Assembly: GCA_039105265.1 (NCBI GenBank)
Contig: JAPFFF010000009.1
Span: 62,001 to 126,000, forward strand
Origin: Tritrichomonas musculus
Taxonomy: Eukaryota; Parabasalia; Tritrichomonadida; Tritrichomonadidae
Direction of reading: 5' to 3'
Length of the DNA: 64,000 nt
Part shown: positions 39,501-49,809 of the stretch, one piece after another
How the letters are laid out: each line of letters starts with the position of its first letter
Position numbering within the stretch: position 1 is the first letter of the stretch
Translations under genes and position numbers: made by a program
The notes under the pieces: generated by a model
Database searches by the model: none
What the model saw: only the letters and a program-made list of their open reading frames with translations
What the model was told of the DNA's origin: nothing

Positions 39501-42396
39501 CTAACAACATACAAACATCGATGCTAACAACAGATAAACATCGATGCCAACAACATACAAACATCGATACTAACAACATACAAACATCGATGCCAACAAC
39601 ATACAAACATAGATGATAACAACAGATAAACATCGATGCTAACAACAGATAAACATCGATGCCAACAACATACAAACATCGATACTAACAACATACAAAC
39701 ATCGATGCCAACAACATACAAACATCGATGCTAACAACAGATAAACATCGATGCTAACAACAGATAAACATCGATGCTAACAACAGATAAACATCGATAC
39801 TAACAACAGATAAACATCGATGCCAACAACATACAAACATCGATGCTAACAACATTCAAACATCGATGCTAACAACAGATAAACATCGATGCTAACAACA
39901 GATAAACATCGATACTAACAACATACAAACATCGATGCTAACAACAGATAAACATCGATGCTAACAACAGATAAACATCGATGCTAACAACAGACAAACA
40001 TCGATGCTAACAACAGATAAACATCGATGCTTACAACATACAAACATCGATGCTAACAACAGATAAACATCGATGCCAACAACATACAAACATCAATGCT
40101 GACAACAGAAAAACATCGATGCTAACAACATTCAAACATCGATGCTGACAACAGAAAAACATCTATGCTAACAACATTCAAACATCGATGCTAACAACAT
40201 TCAAACATCGATGCTGACAACAGAAAAACATCTATGCTAGCAACATTCAAACATCAATGCTAACAACATTCAAACATCGATGCTAACAACAGATAAACAT
40301 CGATGCCAACAACATACAAACATCGATGCTGACAACAGAAAAACATCGATGCTAACAACATTCAAACATCGATGCTGACAACAGAAAAACATCTATGCTA
40401 ACAACATTCAAACATCGATGCTAACAACATTCAAACATCGATGCTGACAACAGATAAACATCGATGCCAACAACATACAAACATCGATGCTAACAACATA
40501 CAAACATCGATGCTAACAACAGATAAACATCGATGCTAACAACATACAAACATCGATGCTAACAACAGATAAACATCGATGCTAACAACAGATAAACATC
40601 GATGCTAACAACAGACAAACATCGATGCTAACAACAGATAAACATCGATGCTTACAACATACAAACATCGATGCTAACAACAGATAAACATCGATGCCAA
40701 CAACATACAAACATCGATGCTGACAACAGAAAAACATCGATGCTAACAACATTCAAACATCGATGCTGACAACAGAAAAACATCTATGCTAACAACATTC
40801 AAACATCGATGCTAACAACATTCAAACATCGATGCTGACAACAGAAAAACATCTATGCTAGCAACATTCAAACATCAATGCTAACAACATTCAAACATCG
40901 ATGCTAACAACAGATAAACATCGATGCTAACAACATACAAACATCGATGCTAACAACAGATAAACATCGATGCTAACAACAGATAAACATCGATACTTAC
41001 AACATACAAACATCGATGCTAACAACAGATAAACATCGATGCCAACAACATACAAACATCGATGCTGACAACAGAAAAACATCTATGCTAGCAACATTCA
41101 AACATCAATGCTAACAACATACAAACATCGATGCTGACAACAGATAAACATCGATGCCAACAACATACAAACATCGATGCTAACAACAGAAAAACATCGA
41201 TGCTAACAACAGATAAACATCGATGCTAACAACATACAAACATCGATGCTAACAACAGATAAACATCGATGCTAACAACAGATAAACATCGATGCTAACA
41301 ACAGACAAACATCGATGCTAACAACAGATAAACATCGATGCTTACAACAGACAAACATCGATGCTTACAACAGATAAACATCGATGCTAACAACATTCAA
41401 ACATCGATACTAACAACAGATAAACATCGATGCTTACAACAGATAAACATCGATGCTAACAACAGATAAACATCGATGCTAACAACATACAAACATCGAT
41501 GCTAACAACAGATAAACATCGATGCTAACAACAGATAAACATCGATGCTAACAACATACAAACATCGATGCTAACAACAGATAAACATCGATGCTAACAA
41601 CAGATAAACATCGATACTTACAACATACAAACATCGATGCTAACAACAGATAAACATCGATGCTAACAACATACAAACATCGATGCTAACAACAGATAAA
41701 CATCGATGCTAACAACAGATAAACATCGATGCTAACAACAGACAAACATCGATGCTAACAACAGATAAACATCGATGCTTACAACATACAAACATCGATG
41801 CTAACAACAGATAAACATCGATGCCAACAACATACAAACATCGATGCTGACAACATACAAACATCGATGCTAACAACAGATAAACATCGATGCTAACAAC
41901 AGATAAACATCGATACTTACAACATACAAACATCGATGCTAACAACAGATAAACATCGATGCCAACAACATACAAACATCGATGCTAACAACAGATAAAC
42001 ATCGATGCCAACAACATACAAACATCGATGCTAACAACAGAAAAACATCGATGCTAACAACAGATAAACATCGATGCTAACAACATACAAACATCGATAC
42101 TAACAACAGAAGAACATCGATGCTAACAACATTCAAACATCGATGCTGACAACAGACAAACATTGATGCTAACGACAGACAAACATCGATGCTGACAACA
42201 GAAAAACATCTATGCTAACAACATTCAAACATCAATGCTAACAACATTCAAACATCGATGCTAACAACAGAAAAGCATCGATGCTAACAACATTCAAACA
42301 TCGATGCTGACAACAGAAAAACATCTATGCTAACAACAGATAAACATCTATGCTAACAACAGATAAACATCTATGCTAACAACAGACAAACATTGA

Positions 42397-42618
42397 TGTT
42401 AATAACTGATTCGCGTTTTTGCTAATTACAAACTTTTGTTAGTTTTTTTACAGAAAGCATTAATAAAGTTTTTTATGCTATGCTAATTTTAGAATAAAAT
42501 TTTGACTAAAGTATTGTTTATTTGAATGCCTTTTATATAGATATTGTCTTTTTTCTAAAAGAAAAAAACTGTGTACTAGACACTTTTTGAACTGCGTTCA
42601 AAAAGTGGCGTTCCTTGT
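42397..42618. other. Short non-repeat spacer right of the satellite
   Basis: A+T-rich sequence joining the decayed last satellite units to copy B of the duplicated flank. Apart from the small hairpin nothing is recognised. Confidence 0.5.
42581..42607. repeat. Perfect 12-bp hairpin beside the satellite
   Basis: CACTTTTTGAAC, three loop bases, then GTTCAAAAAGTG. It lies between the end of the satellite and the duplicated flank copy B, just left of 42619. Function unknown. Confidence 0.7.
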
Positions 42619-43320
42619 CTTAATATAATAAAACAAAACCCCAAAAAAATAAGACCTGAACTTATCCAGCCATCATATTGTTTTAAAATATTTTGGATAA
42701 TAATTAATTTAAGTATATTATTATTTGCATTTGTAATTATAATTGTAAACTATTTTATTTCTTTTTGATAGGCTTGTTATTCTGATATCAATTATCAGGT
42801 TTGGCACTTTTTTTAACTCAGATAATCGATAATAAAATGCTATCGATTGGAACTTTTTATTGATGAATTCGATTATCAAGTATGAAATGTGATACAAAAA
42901 AAATATGCTTTTGATATCGAATCTTGATTAATCGAAATTAATACCTGAAAAAAACATTAAAAATAGTATTTTAATGGCATAAAATAAATATATTCTAACT
43001 TATTATGTAAAAGAATCAGCTTTTATTAAATTTTATAACGAATATGTGAAGTAATCAGTTAAAAAAGTTCACAAAATTTTGATACGTTAAAAAAATTTCA
43101 ATATTGATAATCGATCTTTAATTTTTATTCATTATTGATATCAAAGATAAAATTTTTGATTTGATATTGATATCAGAAAAATGGATCAATTATCGATATC
43201 GAAAATCGAGACTTAACAAGCCTACTTTTTGATTAAGATATTTTAATAAAAAAAAATTTCAGTTATTTTTTTTTCATAAAGCTCATAGAATTTAATTTTT
43301 TTTATTTCATGTTAAAAAAT
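42619..43320 (+). repeat. Duplicated flank, copy B (empty site of the USP transposon)
   Basis: Matches 8397-8502 joined directly to 13820-13955: the phrase AGTATATTAT, a single TA, then TTTGCATTTG is continuous at 42712-42733. This is the pre-insertion form of the USP transposon target. In turn this copy is interrupted by a 456-bp MITE that copy A lacks. Confidence 0.9.
42769..43224. mobile_element. 456-bp hAT-type MITE, TAGGCTTGTTA family
   Basis: The ends are TAGGCTTGTTA and its exact inverse, with the 8-bp target CTTTTTGA duplicated (42761-42768 and 43225-43232). The uninterrupted target is present in copy A at about 13857-13864. Inside the ends lie ATATC/GATAT-rich subterminal inverted phrases. 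There is no coding capacity. The termini match the 6339-7500 element, so one transposase could have moved both. Confidence 0.9.
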
Positions 43321-43410
43321 GCATCTTTTTATGTTACAAAATTTTTACCGATCCTTTCTTTTGATGTAAGTCTCGGTAAAAATTATGTAAAAATATAAAA
43401 AGATGCATCA
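43321..43410. repeat. Hairpin related to the 15388-15745 palindrome
   Basis: GCATCTTTTTATGTTACAAA running to TTTTTACCGA is mirrored after a 20-bp loop by TCGGTAAAAATTATG and on to AAAAAGATGC. It corresponds to the inner arms of the large palindrome at 15388-15745 but lacks its G+C-rich loop and outer arms. Confidence 0.78.
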
Positions 43411-45680
43411 ATTTTTTTATTTACATAATAAATATTCTCAAAATATTATTCTCCATTTTTCTCCTATTTTTTCTTTCAATTAGTTCTCTCAAAAAGCTGA
43501 GGCACAATCTCTCTTGCAAAAATTTTATTTTATTTTATTTTATTTTATTTTGGGACAATTTAATTTTTAAAACTTTTTTCACATCACAAGTGAGTTTTTT
43601 AAAAAAAAAAATTTTGAAGGTGAGTTTTTTTTAAAAAAAAAAATTCCAAGGTGAGTTTTTTTCAAAGTTCATATCACAAAAGTAAGAAAAAAATGTGAAG
43701 TGCCGCAGCATTTAAGCAAGAAAAATCCCAAAGAAACATATATTTATCAGCAATTGATAAAGTTTATATTAGTATAATTTTCACTGTTAAATACCATTTT
43801 TAGGAAACATATTAAATTAAATTATTTTTAGTATCAATAGGGGGAAAAAAATAGCATACTGGCATTGTAGAGCACCAAATTTTATGCAAGGCTTCATAAT
43901 ATCATAAGCAAAAACGCAATTTTAGAAATCAATGCTTTTTTCATGATATTCAGATTAATCACCAATATGCTTAAATAAAAAATCTCTACCATCTCACATA
44001 ATATTCTCCATCATTTTTTACGTATATTTACGTTTTTATATTTTGAATAAAGCAATTTATTAATATGCAAATTCTCATGAATGTTATAAAACTTATGTAA
44101 AAAAAACAAAGATACAAGTGCAGTAGATTATTCTACATAAATTAGTGTTTTAAATTATATTAGTAATATTGTTTTTTTCTCTTTTAGTGAAAGAAAAATC
44201 AAGGTTTACTTGATTTTACGCATAATTATTAATTTTTTTTTGAAATATATTTATATTTTAAGATTTTTATAAGATTTTCTTCTTTTTGGTTGCTCTGAAT
44301 TTGTAAATATTAATTACAGATTAAATGATAATTTTAATAAGTATTATTTTTTTCTTTTTTTCCCTTGCCATTTAATATTATATATCATCATTTTTCTCAT
44401 CTATTATTTCTCATTCTCACCTATCTCATCTTTTATTTCTTATTCTCACCTATCTCATTTATTATTTCTTATTCTCACCTATCTCATCTATTATTTCTTA
44501 TTCTCACCAATATTCCATAAATGAATTATCTACGGTAAAACCACTCCGACTCTATTTTTAGCTAGCTCTCAATTTTTCAACAAACTTTTTACCATTAAAT
44601 CTTTAAAATTTTGATATTTTTTAAATACCATTAAGTCATGCTTGGTATGAATTCTTAAATAAGCTGATTTCTATTTAACTTGAAAAAGCAGATAAAAAAT
44701 ATCATATTTGGCAACCTTCAAATTTTATGTGTTTAAACGAATGAATATATCAATTTAATCTTCAATAGCATAATTTTCATTTAGAAATTTCTATTTAAAA
44801 ATCTTAATTTTTGAAAAAAATCATTTTTCATTTTTAAAAACGAGGCTATTGAGACGCTTGATTTTAATTATATTTTAATATTAGAAATATCAAATATAAA
44901 TATACACATAATATATATCTGAATAAAGTACAGGATATCTGTAAAATATTGTTTAACTTAATATATGAAGATAAAAATTAAATTTTTCAAGATGCCTTTG
45001 AAAACGATTAAAAATGATTCAAAAAAATGAAGAGAAAAACTTTTTCAATATTATTTTTTTTAAAAAAAATGGAAATTTTAACAATTTTATAAGCAATTAG
45101 AGAAATAACAACTTATTAATTTAATTTCCTATTACGTCTAAAATATGAAATTCTTGTTTGTTTTATAAATTCATTTCTAAATAATCTTTTGAAATTATAT
45201 TTTTAATAAATTTTGTTCTATTATTTGTATTATTCTAGATCAATGTGATTAATCGATTGATCATATTTACTGATAGAGAATATTGACAGAAAATATCGCA
45301 TGTAATTAAGTTTTACCTTGAAAAGATTGCAATGATAATTGTTTTTCAATTCTGTTTATTTTAGAGTACAATTCATATTTATAATTGAATTATAATGTTT
45401 TAAAAAAACAAAATATTGTTTTTTAATATTATTAAATTTAGAAATGTTAAAGATATTCTTTATTTTTTGAATTTAATATAGATTGTAGTATAAACTTTTT
45501 GAGATATTTTTATTTTATTACTTTGAAAAATGATAGCAATTGTTTGAAATATTTCAATGTAGATATTTTTTTGAATGTTTTTTTATTTTGTTAAAGAAAG
45601 ACAAAATTTTTATTAAATTTTGCATCTATTGTATTATTCAAAAATATTGGAGGAGGAAAAAAGCTAAATGTCCATAAGAT
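43411..45680. other. A+T-rich gene-free stretch
   Basis: No gene is seen. It holds a TTTTA pentamer run near 43528-43555, three AGGTGAGTTTTTT-like phrases and CACATCACAAGTGAG at 43575-43690 (similar words flank the repeat-protein gene at 48.6 kb), and a short 29-bp tandem array at 44394-44510. Confidence 0.55.
44394..44510 (+). repeat. 29-bp tandem repeat, about four copies
   Basis: TTATTTCTTATTCTCACC followed by TATCTCATCTA recurs with starts at 44404, 44433, 44462 and 44491, an exact 29-bp period with one or two base changes per unit. Pyrimidine-rich; no function is apparent. Confidence 0.85.
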
Positions 45681-45681
45681 T

Positions 45682-45824
45682 TTAATGGACATTTTTACAC
45701 AAATAATTCATAACTTTACATTTTTTTTTGAATACAATAAAACGGTCTTCTGTCCATATGAAATAACGAGAAATGCCTCAAAAAGTCAAACTTGGCTATT
45801 CACCTCACTGGACAGGGAAACCCA
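45682..45824. repeat. Inner inverted repeat, right copy
   Basis: Inverse copy of 8023-8166. On this side the repeat is immediately followed by a separate element with CACTGT-type ends (45827-46762), which explains why the distance to the outer repeat is longer on the right than on the left. Confidence 0.78.
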
Positions 45825-45826
45825 GT

Positions 45827-46762
45827 CACTGTCGAAACCCAGGCCCGTGTGTTAAAACCTAGGCCCCCGGTTTTTTATTCAATATTTGACCTCTCCGAAC
45901 ATATTTTAATAATTTAATAGAAAATTTATATAGATAGTGCCTACCTTTAAACATTATAGAAAAAAGGGTCAACCAAATCATATTTCTAAAAAAAATTATA
46001 ATATATTTATTTTATTATAAGAATAAAATTAATTGATTAAATAATAAATTAAAATATATGATTAAAATTTAAAGATATTCCTATATTAAAAATTTTTATT
46101 CTTTCATTTTTGAGAACTTTACATTACGACCATGACGATTTTCTATTGATCTCAATTGTTTTTCATTTTTTATTTACAAACCTTTATTATCGACAAACTT
46201 TGAACAACTCTTTGCAAATCAGTTATATATCAGGAGTACTGACGACACATCTTCAATAACTTTCATGTTGCACTAGAAATTGGATACAGGTTGGATATCT
46301 ATTTTTCAATCAAATATTTCAAGTCTTAAAGTAAAAACAGAAGGGGAAAAGAAACGCCGATGCCAATAAAATACAGATATAAATTGGTATTAATGATTAA
46401 AAGCTTTGCCTACCTCAACATTTTTTACTTTTAATAATCTTTTTCTTTTTTTTAAATTACTGTCAACGTTTTTTTGCTAAATTTTAATTTTAGAGCCAGA
46501 TATAAATAAATTGTACTGTTTAAATGCCAACTATGGTAAAAAAAATATTTAAAATTTCAATAAATAAATTTTATTATTTTTGCATTAAAGTTCTTTTGAA
46601 AATTATATATTTAATTAAGGGCTGTAGTAAAAACACGTTCTTTATTATATTTTTTTTATTTTTAAATTGTACGATTTCATATAACATTTCCGTGTAAACC
46701 ATAGAAAATTTGAATTAAAAGTGGTCTGGGGTTTCAACAAAAGTGCCCTGGTTTCTACAGTG
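45827..46762. mobile_element. 936-bp element with CACTGT-type inverted ends
   Basis: The left end CACTGTCGAAACCCAGG is mirrored at the right by CCTGGTTTCTACAGTG, and the symmetry extends one or two bases into the flanks (AGT/ACT). It sits between the inner and outer inverted repeats on the right side only. There is no coding frame. The corresponding left junction (8015-8035) keeps AGTCACTGT joined to CCTGGGTTTCCC, consistent with absence or loss of the element there. The family cannot be fixed. Confidence 0.6.
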
Positions 46763-46769
46763 ACTATAG

Positions 46770-47460
46770 AAAATATTGTTTTGATTATAATTTTACAGTT
46801 TTAATAAACCTTTCAAATTGTTTAAAAAAATTTTTAACAGAAAGTTTTTTGTTTTGCTAAATTATAATGGCTAAAACTAATTTTATTTTTTAATTAATAT
46901 CAATTAAAATAAGAAATATGTTTGTAATGTTTATTTATACTATAAAAGTGTAATGTAAGAATAGATTTGAAAAACTTTTGTTCAAGAATTGATTCATCAC
47001 TCGACCGAAACTTGAAAAAAAGAAAATCATTGTTCTTTTCTGTCACAAAACCAGCACCCATTAGATTTACTAGTAAAACTAGCATCCATTACTAGTAAAA
47101 AATGGAGAAAAATGTTAAGCTTTTTTTTTCAATTGAAAATTTTTGATCAGCATTTTCATATCAAATGTCTTATATCGATTTGTAAAATATCTTTTAGTTT
47201 TCAATAAAAAACATTTAAGCAAAATTTAATATTTTTTTGAAAAATACCTAATGGGTTTGCCAAAAATTTATTTTTTTGCGAAAAAAAACCTTTTCGAAAA
47301 AGTTTAAAGTTTTCTAATATTCTTTTCACTTTTTGAATTAACAAATTCAAATAAAAATATCATCAATTTTTTAAATAGTTTTAATAAGAGTGATTATTAT
47401 TAAATATTTAAGAAAATAAAAATTATTTACTAAATAAAAATTAAATTTCATTTATTCATT
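46770..47460. other. A+T-rich spacer
   Basis: Between the 936-bp element and the outer right inverted repeat. The only pattern is a small duplication, ACTAGTAAAA at about 47069 and again at 47090. The short open frame here shows no codon bias or motif and is not called. Confidence 0.5.
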
Positions 47461-47461
47461 T

Positions 47462-47502
47462 TTTTTGATAAGCAAAACGCTATTTCGCAGTACTCTATTA
47501 AA
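47462..47502. repeat. Outer inverted repeat, right copy
   Basis: Reverse complement of 7807-7850 (core on the opposite strand GTACTGCGAAATAGCGTTTT). It ends about 20 bp from the stop codon of the small prenyl-motif gene at 47522, so the complex abuts that gene's 3' end. No clear target duplication could be read because both flanks are A/T runs. Confidence 0.75.
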
Positions 47503-47521
47503 TTAAAAATAACAATATCGT

Positions 47522-47896
47522 TTACAATAAAAGACAACATTTTCCTTCTGTTTGCGGTACTTTGTTTTCTTGATTTATATCTCTTATTTCTTCTTCACTT
47601 TTGTTAACTTTGATTTTTTCTACATCGTCTTTTTCTGATTCTTCTTTCATTCCGATTTCAGCAAGCGAAATTCCGTTTTCATTTGCAACTTTTTTTATAT
47701 TTTCTCTTTCTTTTTTTAGAAGAACGCGTGCTTCATCTCTCAATTCTGCAGCTTTTTCAATGGCAGTGTTTATATAAGAATCAGATCCATTTTTTTCAAT
47801 TAAATCAAGAATTTTTGACATTGCACCTTCAACTGAATCAAAATTTGAATGGTCAACACTGTTTAATATTTCTTCGCACTGTTCTTTAAATGACAT
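47522..47896 (-). CDS. Small charged coiled-coil-like protein with C-terminal CAAX-type CLLL
   Basis: A 124-residue protein taken from the Met at 47896, since the 17 upstream residues of the longer frame are Phe/Asn-rich translated leader. It is acidic and helical in character, with long Lys/Glu-rich stretches (KKERENIKKVANE, KSEEEIRDINQEN) and no membrane segment. It ends in GKCCLLL: the last four residues CLLL fit a CAAX box, with Leu last favouring geranylgeranylation, and the preceding Cys could also be modified. A membrane-anchored adaptor is plausible, but I do not recognise the family. On the coding strand the stop codon overlaps a TAAA, as in trichomonad 3' ends. The outer inverted repeat of the large repeat complex ends about 20 bp beyond the stop. 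Confidence 0.72.
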   Translation of the reverse strand: MSFKEQCEEILNSVDHSNFDSVEGAMSKILDLIEKNGSDSYINTAIEKAAELRDEARVLLKKERENIKKVANENGISLAEIGMKEESEKDDVEKIKVNKSEEEIRDINQENKVPQTEGKCCLLL

Positions 47897-47949
47897 TATG
47901 AAAAAATAATGAAAATTTAAAAAATCAAAATTGTTTATTTCATTCAAAA

Positions 47950-48600
47950 TAAATTTTATTAATTTTTATGTTTTTACTGATAATTAGAGAATTAATTACG
48001 AATTTATTTTGATATTAATTGTTATTATAATTTATTATATTTAATTAAAATATAATAAAAATATTTTTTTTAATATTTATTAATATATATGAGAATTTTT
48101 TTTTTTGATTATTGATAACGATAATAGAAAAATTCTGAAAAAATAACAAAAGAAATTTGAAATTTTATAGAAAATTTCTGTGCAAATATTTTGATTGATG
48201 TATGATAAAAATCTAAATAAAACAAATTAATATCAAACATATAACAATAGAATCATAATATTTCTATAATTTAAGTATATTTTGAGCAAAATGCACTGTT
48301 ATTTTATCCAATAATTTATGGCAAAGGTATGGAAACTTCTATCCACTCGACAGATCATTTTTATTTCAAAATATAATTTTTAAATGATAGTATTAATGAT
48401 AAATATAATATAAAAAAGGCATATTTTTCGAGAGGAATTTAAGATAAAGATAGATTATTTTTTTCCAAAAAATTGAATCCAAATCTGGCTATTTTAATTC
48501 AAAAAAAAAATATTATTATTTTTATTTTATTATTACTTTTTCAAATATAATTATATAAATATATTATATTTTGTACCGAAATAACGCGTAATTCGTTGGA
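47950..48600. other. A+T-rich intergenic region
   Basis: Divergent intergenic space between the CLLL protein gene (minus) and the repeat-protein gene (plus). No gene or repeat is seen apart from the palindrome that begins at 48610. Confidence 0.5.
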
Positions 48601-48609
48601 TTGATATTT

Positions 48610-48629
48610 CATATCACAAGTGATATGAA
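48610..48629. promoter_or_regulatory. Palindrome TCATATCACAAGTGATATGA upstream of the repeat-protein gene
   Basis: A 20-bp near-perfect palindrome (TCATATCAC / GTGATATGA) lies 67 bp upstream of the start at 48696. A diverged copy, TCATATCATCTGTGATATGA, lies in mirror position at 49788-49807 as part of the inverted duplication. Related CATATCAC words occur near 43670 and 53575. It may be an operator-like site or simply part of the duplicated block. Confidence 0.45.
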
Positions 48630-48695
48630 CCAATTTGACCTAACAGGTAAATTTTTTTTGACATAAAAGGTGAATTTATTTTTTCCAAAAGTTAT

Positions 48696-49211
48696 ATGAG
48701 TTTCTTTGAGAAATTGTTTCATATTTTTCCTCACATTGATATTTCAAATTCAATTCCCGGTTCTTTTCAACCACCTTTTCCATTCAAAAATGATGAACAA
48801 AAGAGAGTCATTAAGAAATTAAAAAATCATTTAGTTTTGTTAGAAAAATATTTGCTGGACAACACACAACAAAGTTCCCCAATTTTACCAAATAAAAGCG
48901 ATTCGCAAAGCAAATCTCCAGAAGATTTTAACAAATCATGGATAACTAAACCAAATATTGATAATTGTTTCATAATATCTTTCCCTAAATCTCAAACAAG
49001 CTCTCCAATTATACAAACTAACAGTGATTTACATAACAATTCTCTTTTAAATTCGAACGCTTCGTTATCAAACAAACAAACTCAAGATAATTCTTTCACA
49101 ATATCTTTCCCTAAATCTCAAACAAGCTCTCCGATTTTACAAACTAACAGTGATTTACATAACAATTCTCTTTTAAATTCGAACGGAGATATTGTGAAAG
49201 AATTATCTTGA
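48696..49211 (+). CDS. Unrecognised protein with 42-residue Ser/Asn repeats
   Basis: A 171-residue protein whose N-terminal 70 residues (MSFFEKLFHIFPHIDISNSI onward) look like an ordinary host domain with a Lys/Leu-rich helix (KRVIKKLKNHLVLLEKYLL). From about residue 88 it consists of one full and one partial 42-residue repeat built on ISFPKSQTSSPI, QTNSDLHNNSLLNSN and LSNKQTQ, encoded by an exact 126-bp DNA repeat. The reading frame ends where the DNA turns into an inverted copy of the same repeats, so the last residues (GDIVKELS) are translated from the inverted arm and the true C-terminus may have been lost. Function unknown; the repeat is disordered, Ser/Asn/Gln-rich sequence. Confidence 0.6.
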   Translation: MSFFEKLFHIFPHIDISNSIPGSFQPPFPFKNDEQKRVIKKLKNHLVLLEKYLLDNTQQSSPILPNKSDSQSKSPEDFNKSWITKPNIDNCFIISFPKSQTSSPIIQTNSDLHNNSLLNSNASLSNKQTQDNSFTISFPKSQTSSPILQTNSDLHNNSLLNSNGDIVKELS

Positions 49212-49708
49212 GTTTGTTTGTTTGATAACGAAGCGTTCAAATTTAAAAGAGAATTGTTATGTAAATCACTGTTAGTTTGTAAAATCGGAGAGCTTGTTTG
49301 AGATTTAGGGAAAGATATTGTGAAAGAATTATCTTGAGTTTGTTTGTTTGATAACGATGTGTTGGAATTTAAAAGAGAATTGTTATGTAAATCACTGTTA
49401 GTTTGTAAAATCGGAGAGCTTGTTTGAGATTTAGGGAAAGATATTGTGAAAGAATTATCTTGAGTTTGTTTGTTTGATAACGATGTGTTGGAATTTAAAA
49501 GAGAATTGTTATGTAAATCACTGTTAGTTTGTAAAATCGGAGAGCTTGTTTGAGATTTAGGGAAAGATATTGTGAAAGAATTATCTTGAGTTTGTTTGTT
49601 TGATAACGATGTGTTGGAATTTAAAAGAGAATTGTTATGTAAATCACTGTTAGTTTGTAAAATCGGAGAGCTTGTTTGAGATTTAGGGAAAGAAATTGTG
49701 AAAGAATT
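48959..49708. repeat. Inverted array of a 126-bp coding repeat
   Basis: On the plus arm the 126-bp unit starts at 48959 and 49085. At about 49186 the orientation flips, and four further units follow in inverse orientation with starts at 49201, 49327, 49453 and 49579, all exactly 126 bp apart. 126 is 42 codons, so every unit keeps frame. Units on the inverted arm carry GATGTG where the first arm has GAAGCG. The inverse symmetry continues outside the array into the upstream region and its palindrome. Confidence 0.88.
49187..49708 (-). pseudogene. Headless inverted copy of the 42-residue repeat gene
   Basis: Reading the minus strand from 49708, the same 42-residue repeat (NSFTISFPKSQTSS and on to LSNKQTQD) stays open through four units with no stop, but there is no Met and no copy of the N-terminal domain in front. 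A diverged version of the upstream palindrome and promoter-like region is present in mirror position (49740-49810). It therefore looks like an inverted duplicate of the host gene at 48696 that lost its 5' coding part. It converges head-on with that gene. Confidence 0.6.
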
Positions 49709-49809
49709 TATGCTTTATATCTAAACTTTTTTAATAAATTAACCTATTTGGTGAAAAAAAATTCGCCTACTATGGTCAAAAATAAATTTCATATCATCTG
49801 TGATATGAA

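Larger units (their letters stand above)
15783..42396 (+). repeat. 26.6-kb satellite array, 23-bp unit, about 1,150 copies
   Basis: The unit is ACATCGATGCTAACAAC followed by a variable six bases, mostly AGATAA, ATACAA, ATTCAA or AGAAAA, 23 bp in total. A few units are 22 bp (for example at 21543 and 22231). The core CATCGATG is a palindrome. Variants such as GCTTACA, GCCAACA, GCTGACA, ACTAACA, TCTATG and TCAATG occur in ordered strings, which gives higher-order structure. The left edge starts with degenerate units (ATTGATG) and the right edge ends in degenerate ones (GATGTTAATAACTGAT). Because 23 is not a multiple of 3, the 60-90-residue minus-strand frames across it (MFVCC/SIDVYLL patterns) are artefacts. 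No gene is embedded. Confidence 0.97.

Noticed and set aside
15783-42396. Minus-strand open frames of 65-88 residues rich in Cys, Val and Leu (CCKHRCLSVVSIDVYLLLASM type) inside the satellite
   Set aside because: They follow directly from a 23-bp repeat read through three phases and recur wherever variant units lack a TAG. No start context or conservation independent of the repeat is visible.
15783-42396. CRISPR-like array
   Set aside because: Units are contiguous 23-mers with no unique spacers, in a eukaryotic context.
8397-43320. The two flank copies as long terminal repeats of one retroelement
   Set aside because: They are in direct orientation, but no reverse transcriptase, primer-binding site or TG...CA ends exist between them; a plain duplication explains them better.
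46900-47085. 61-residue frame right of the 936-bp element
   Set aside because: No recognisable domain, no codon bias, and it lies in spacer DNA inside the repeat complex.
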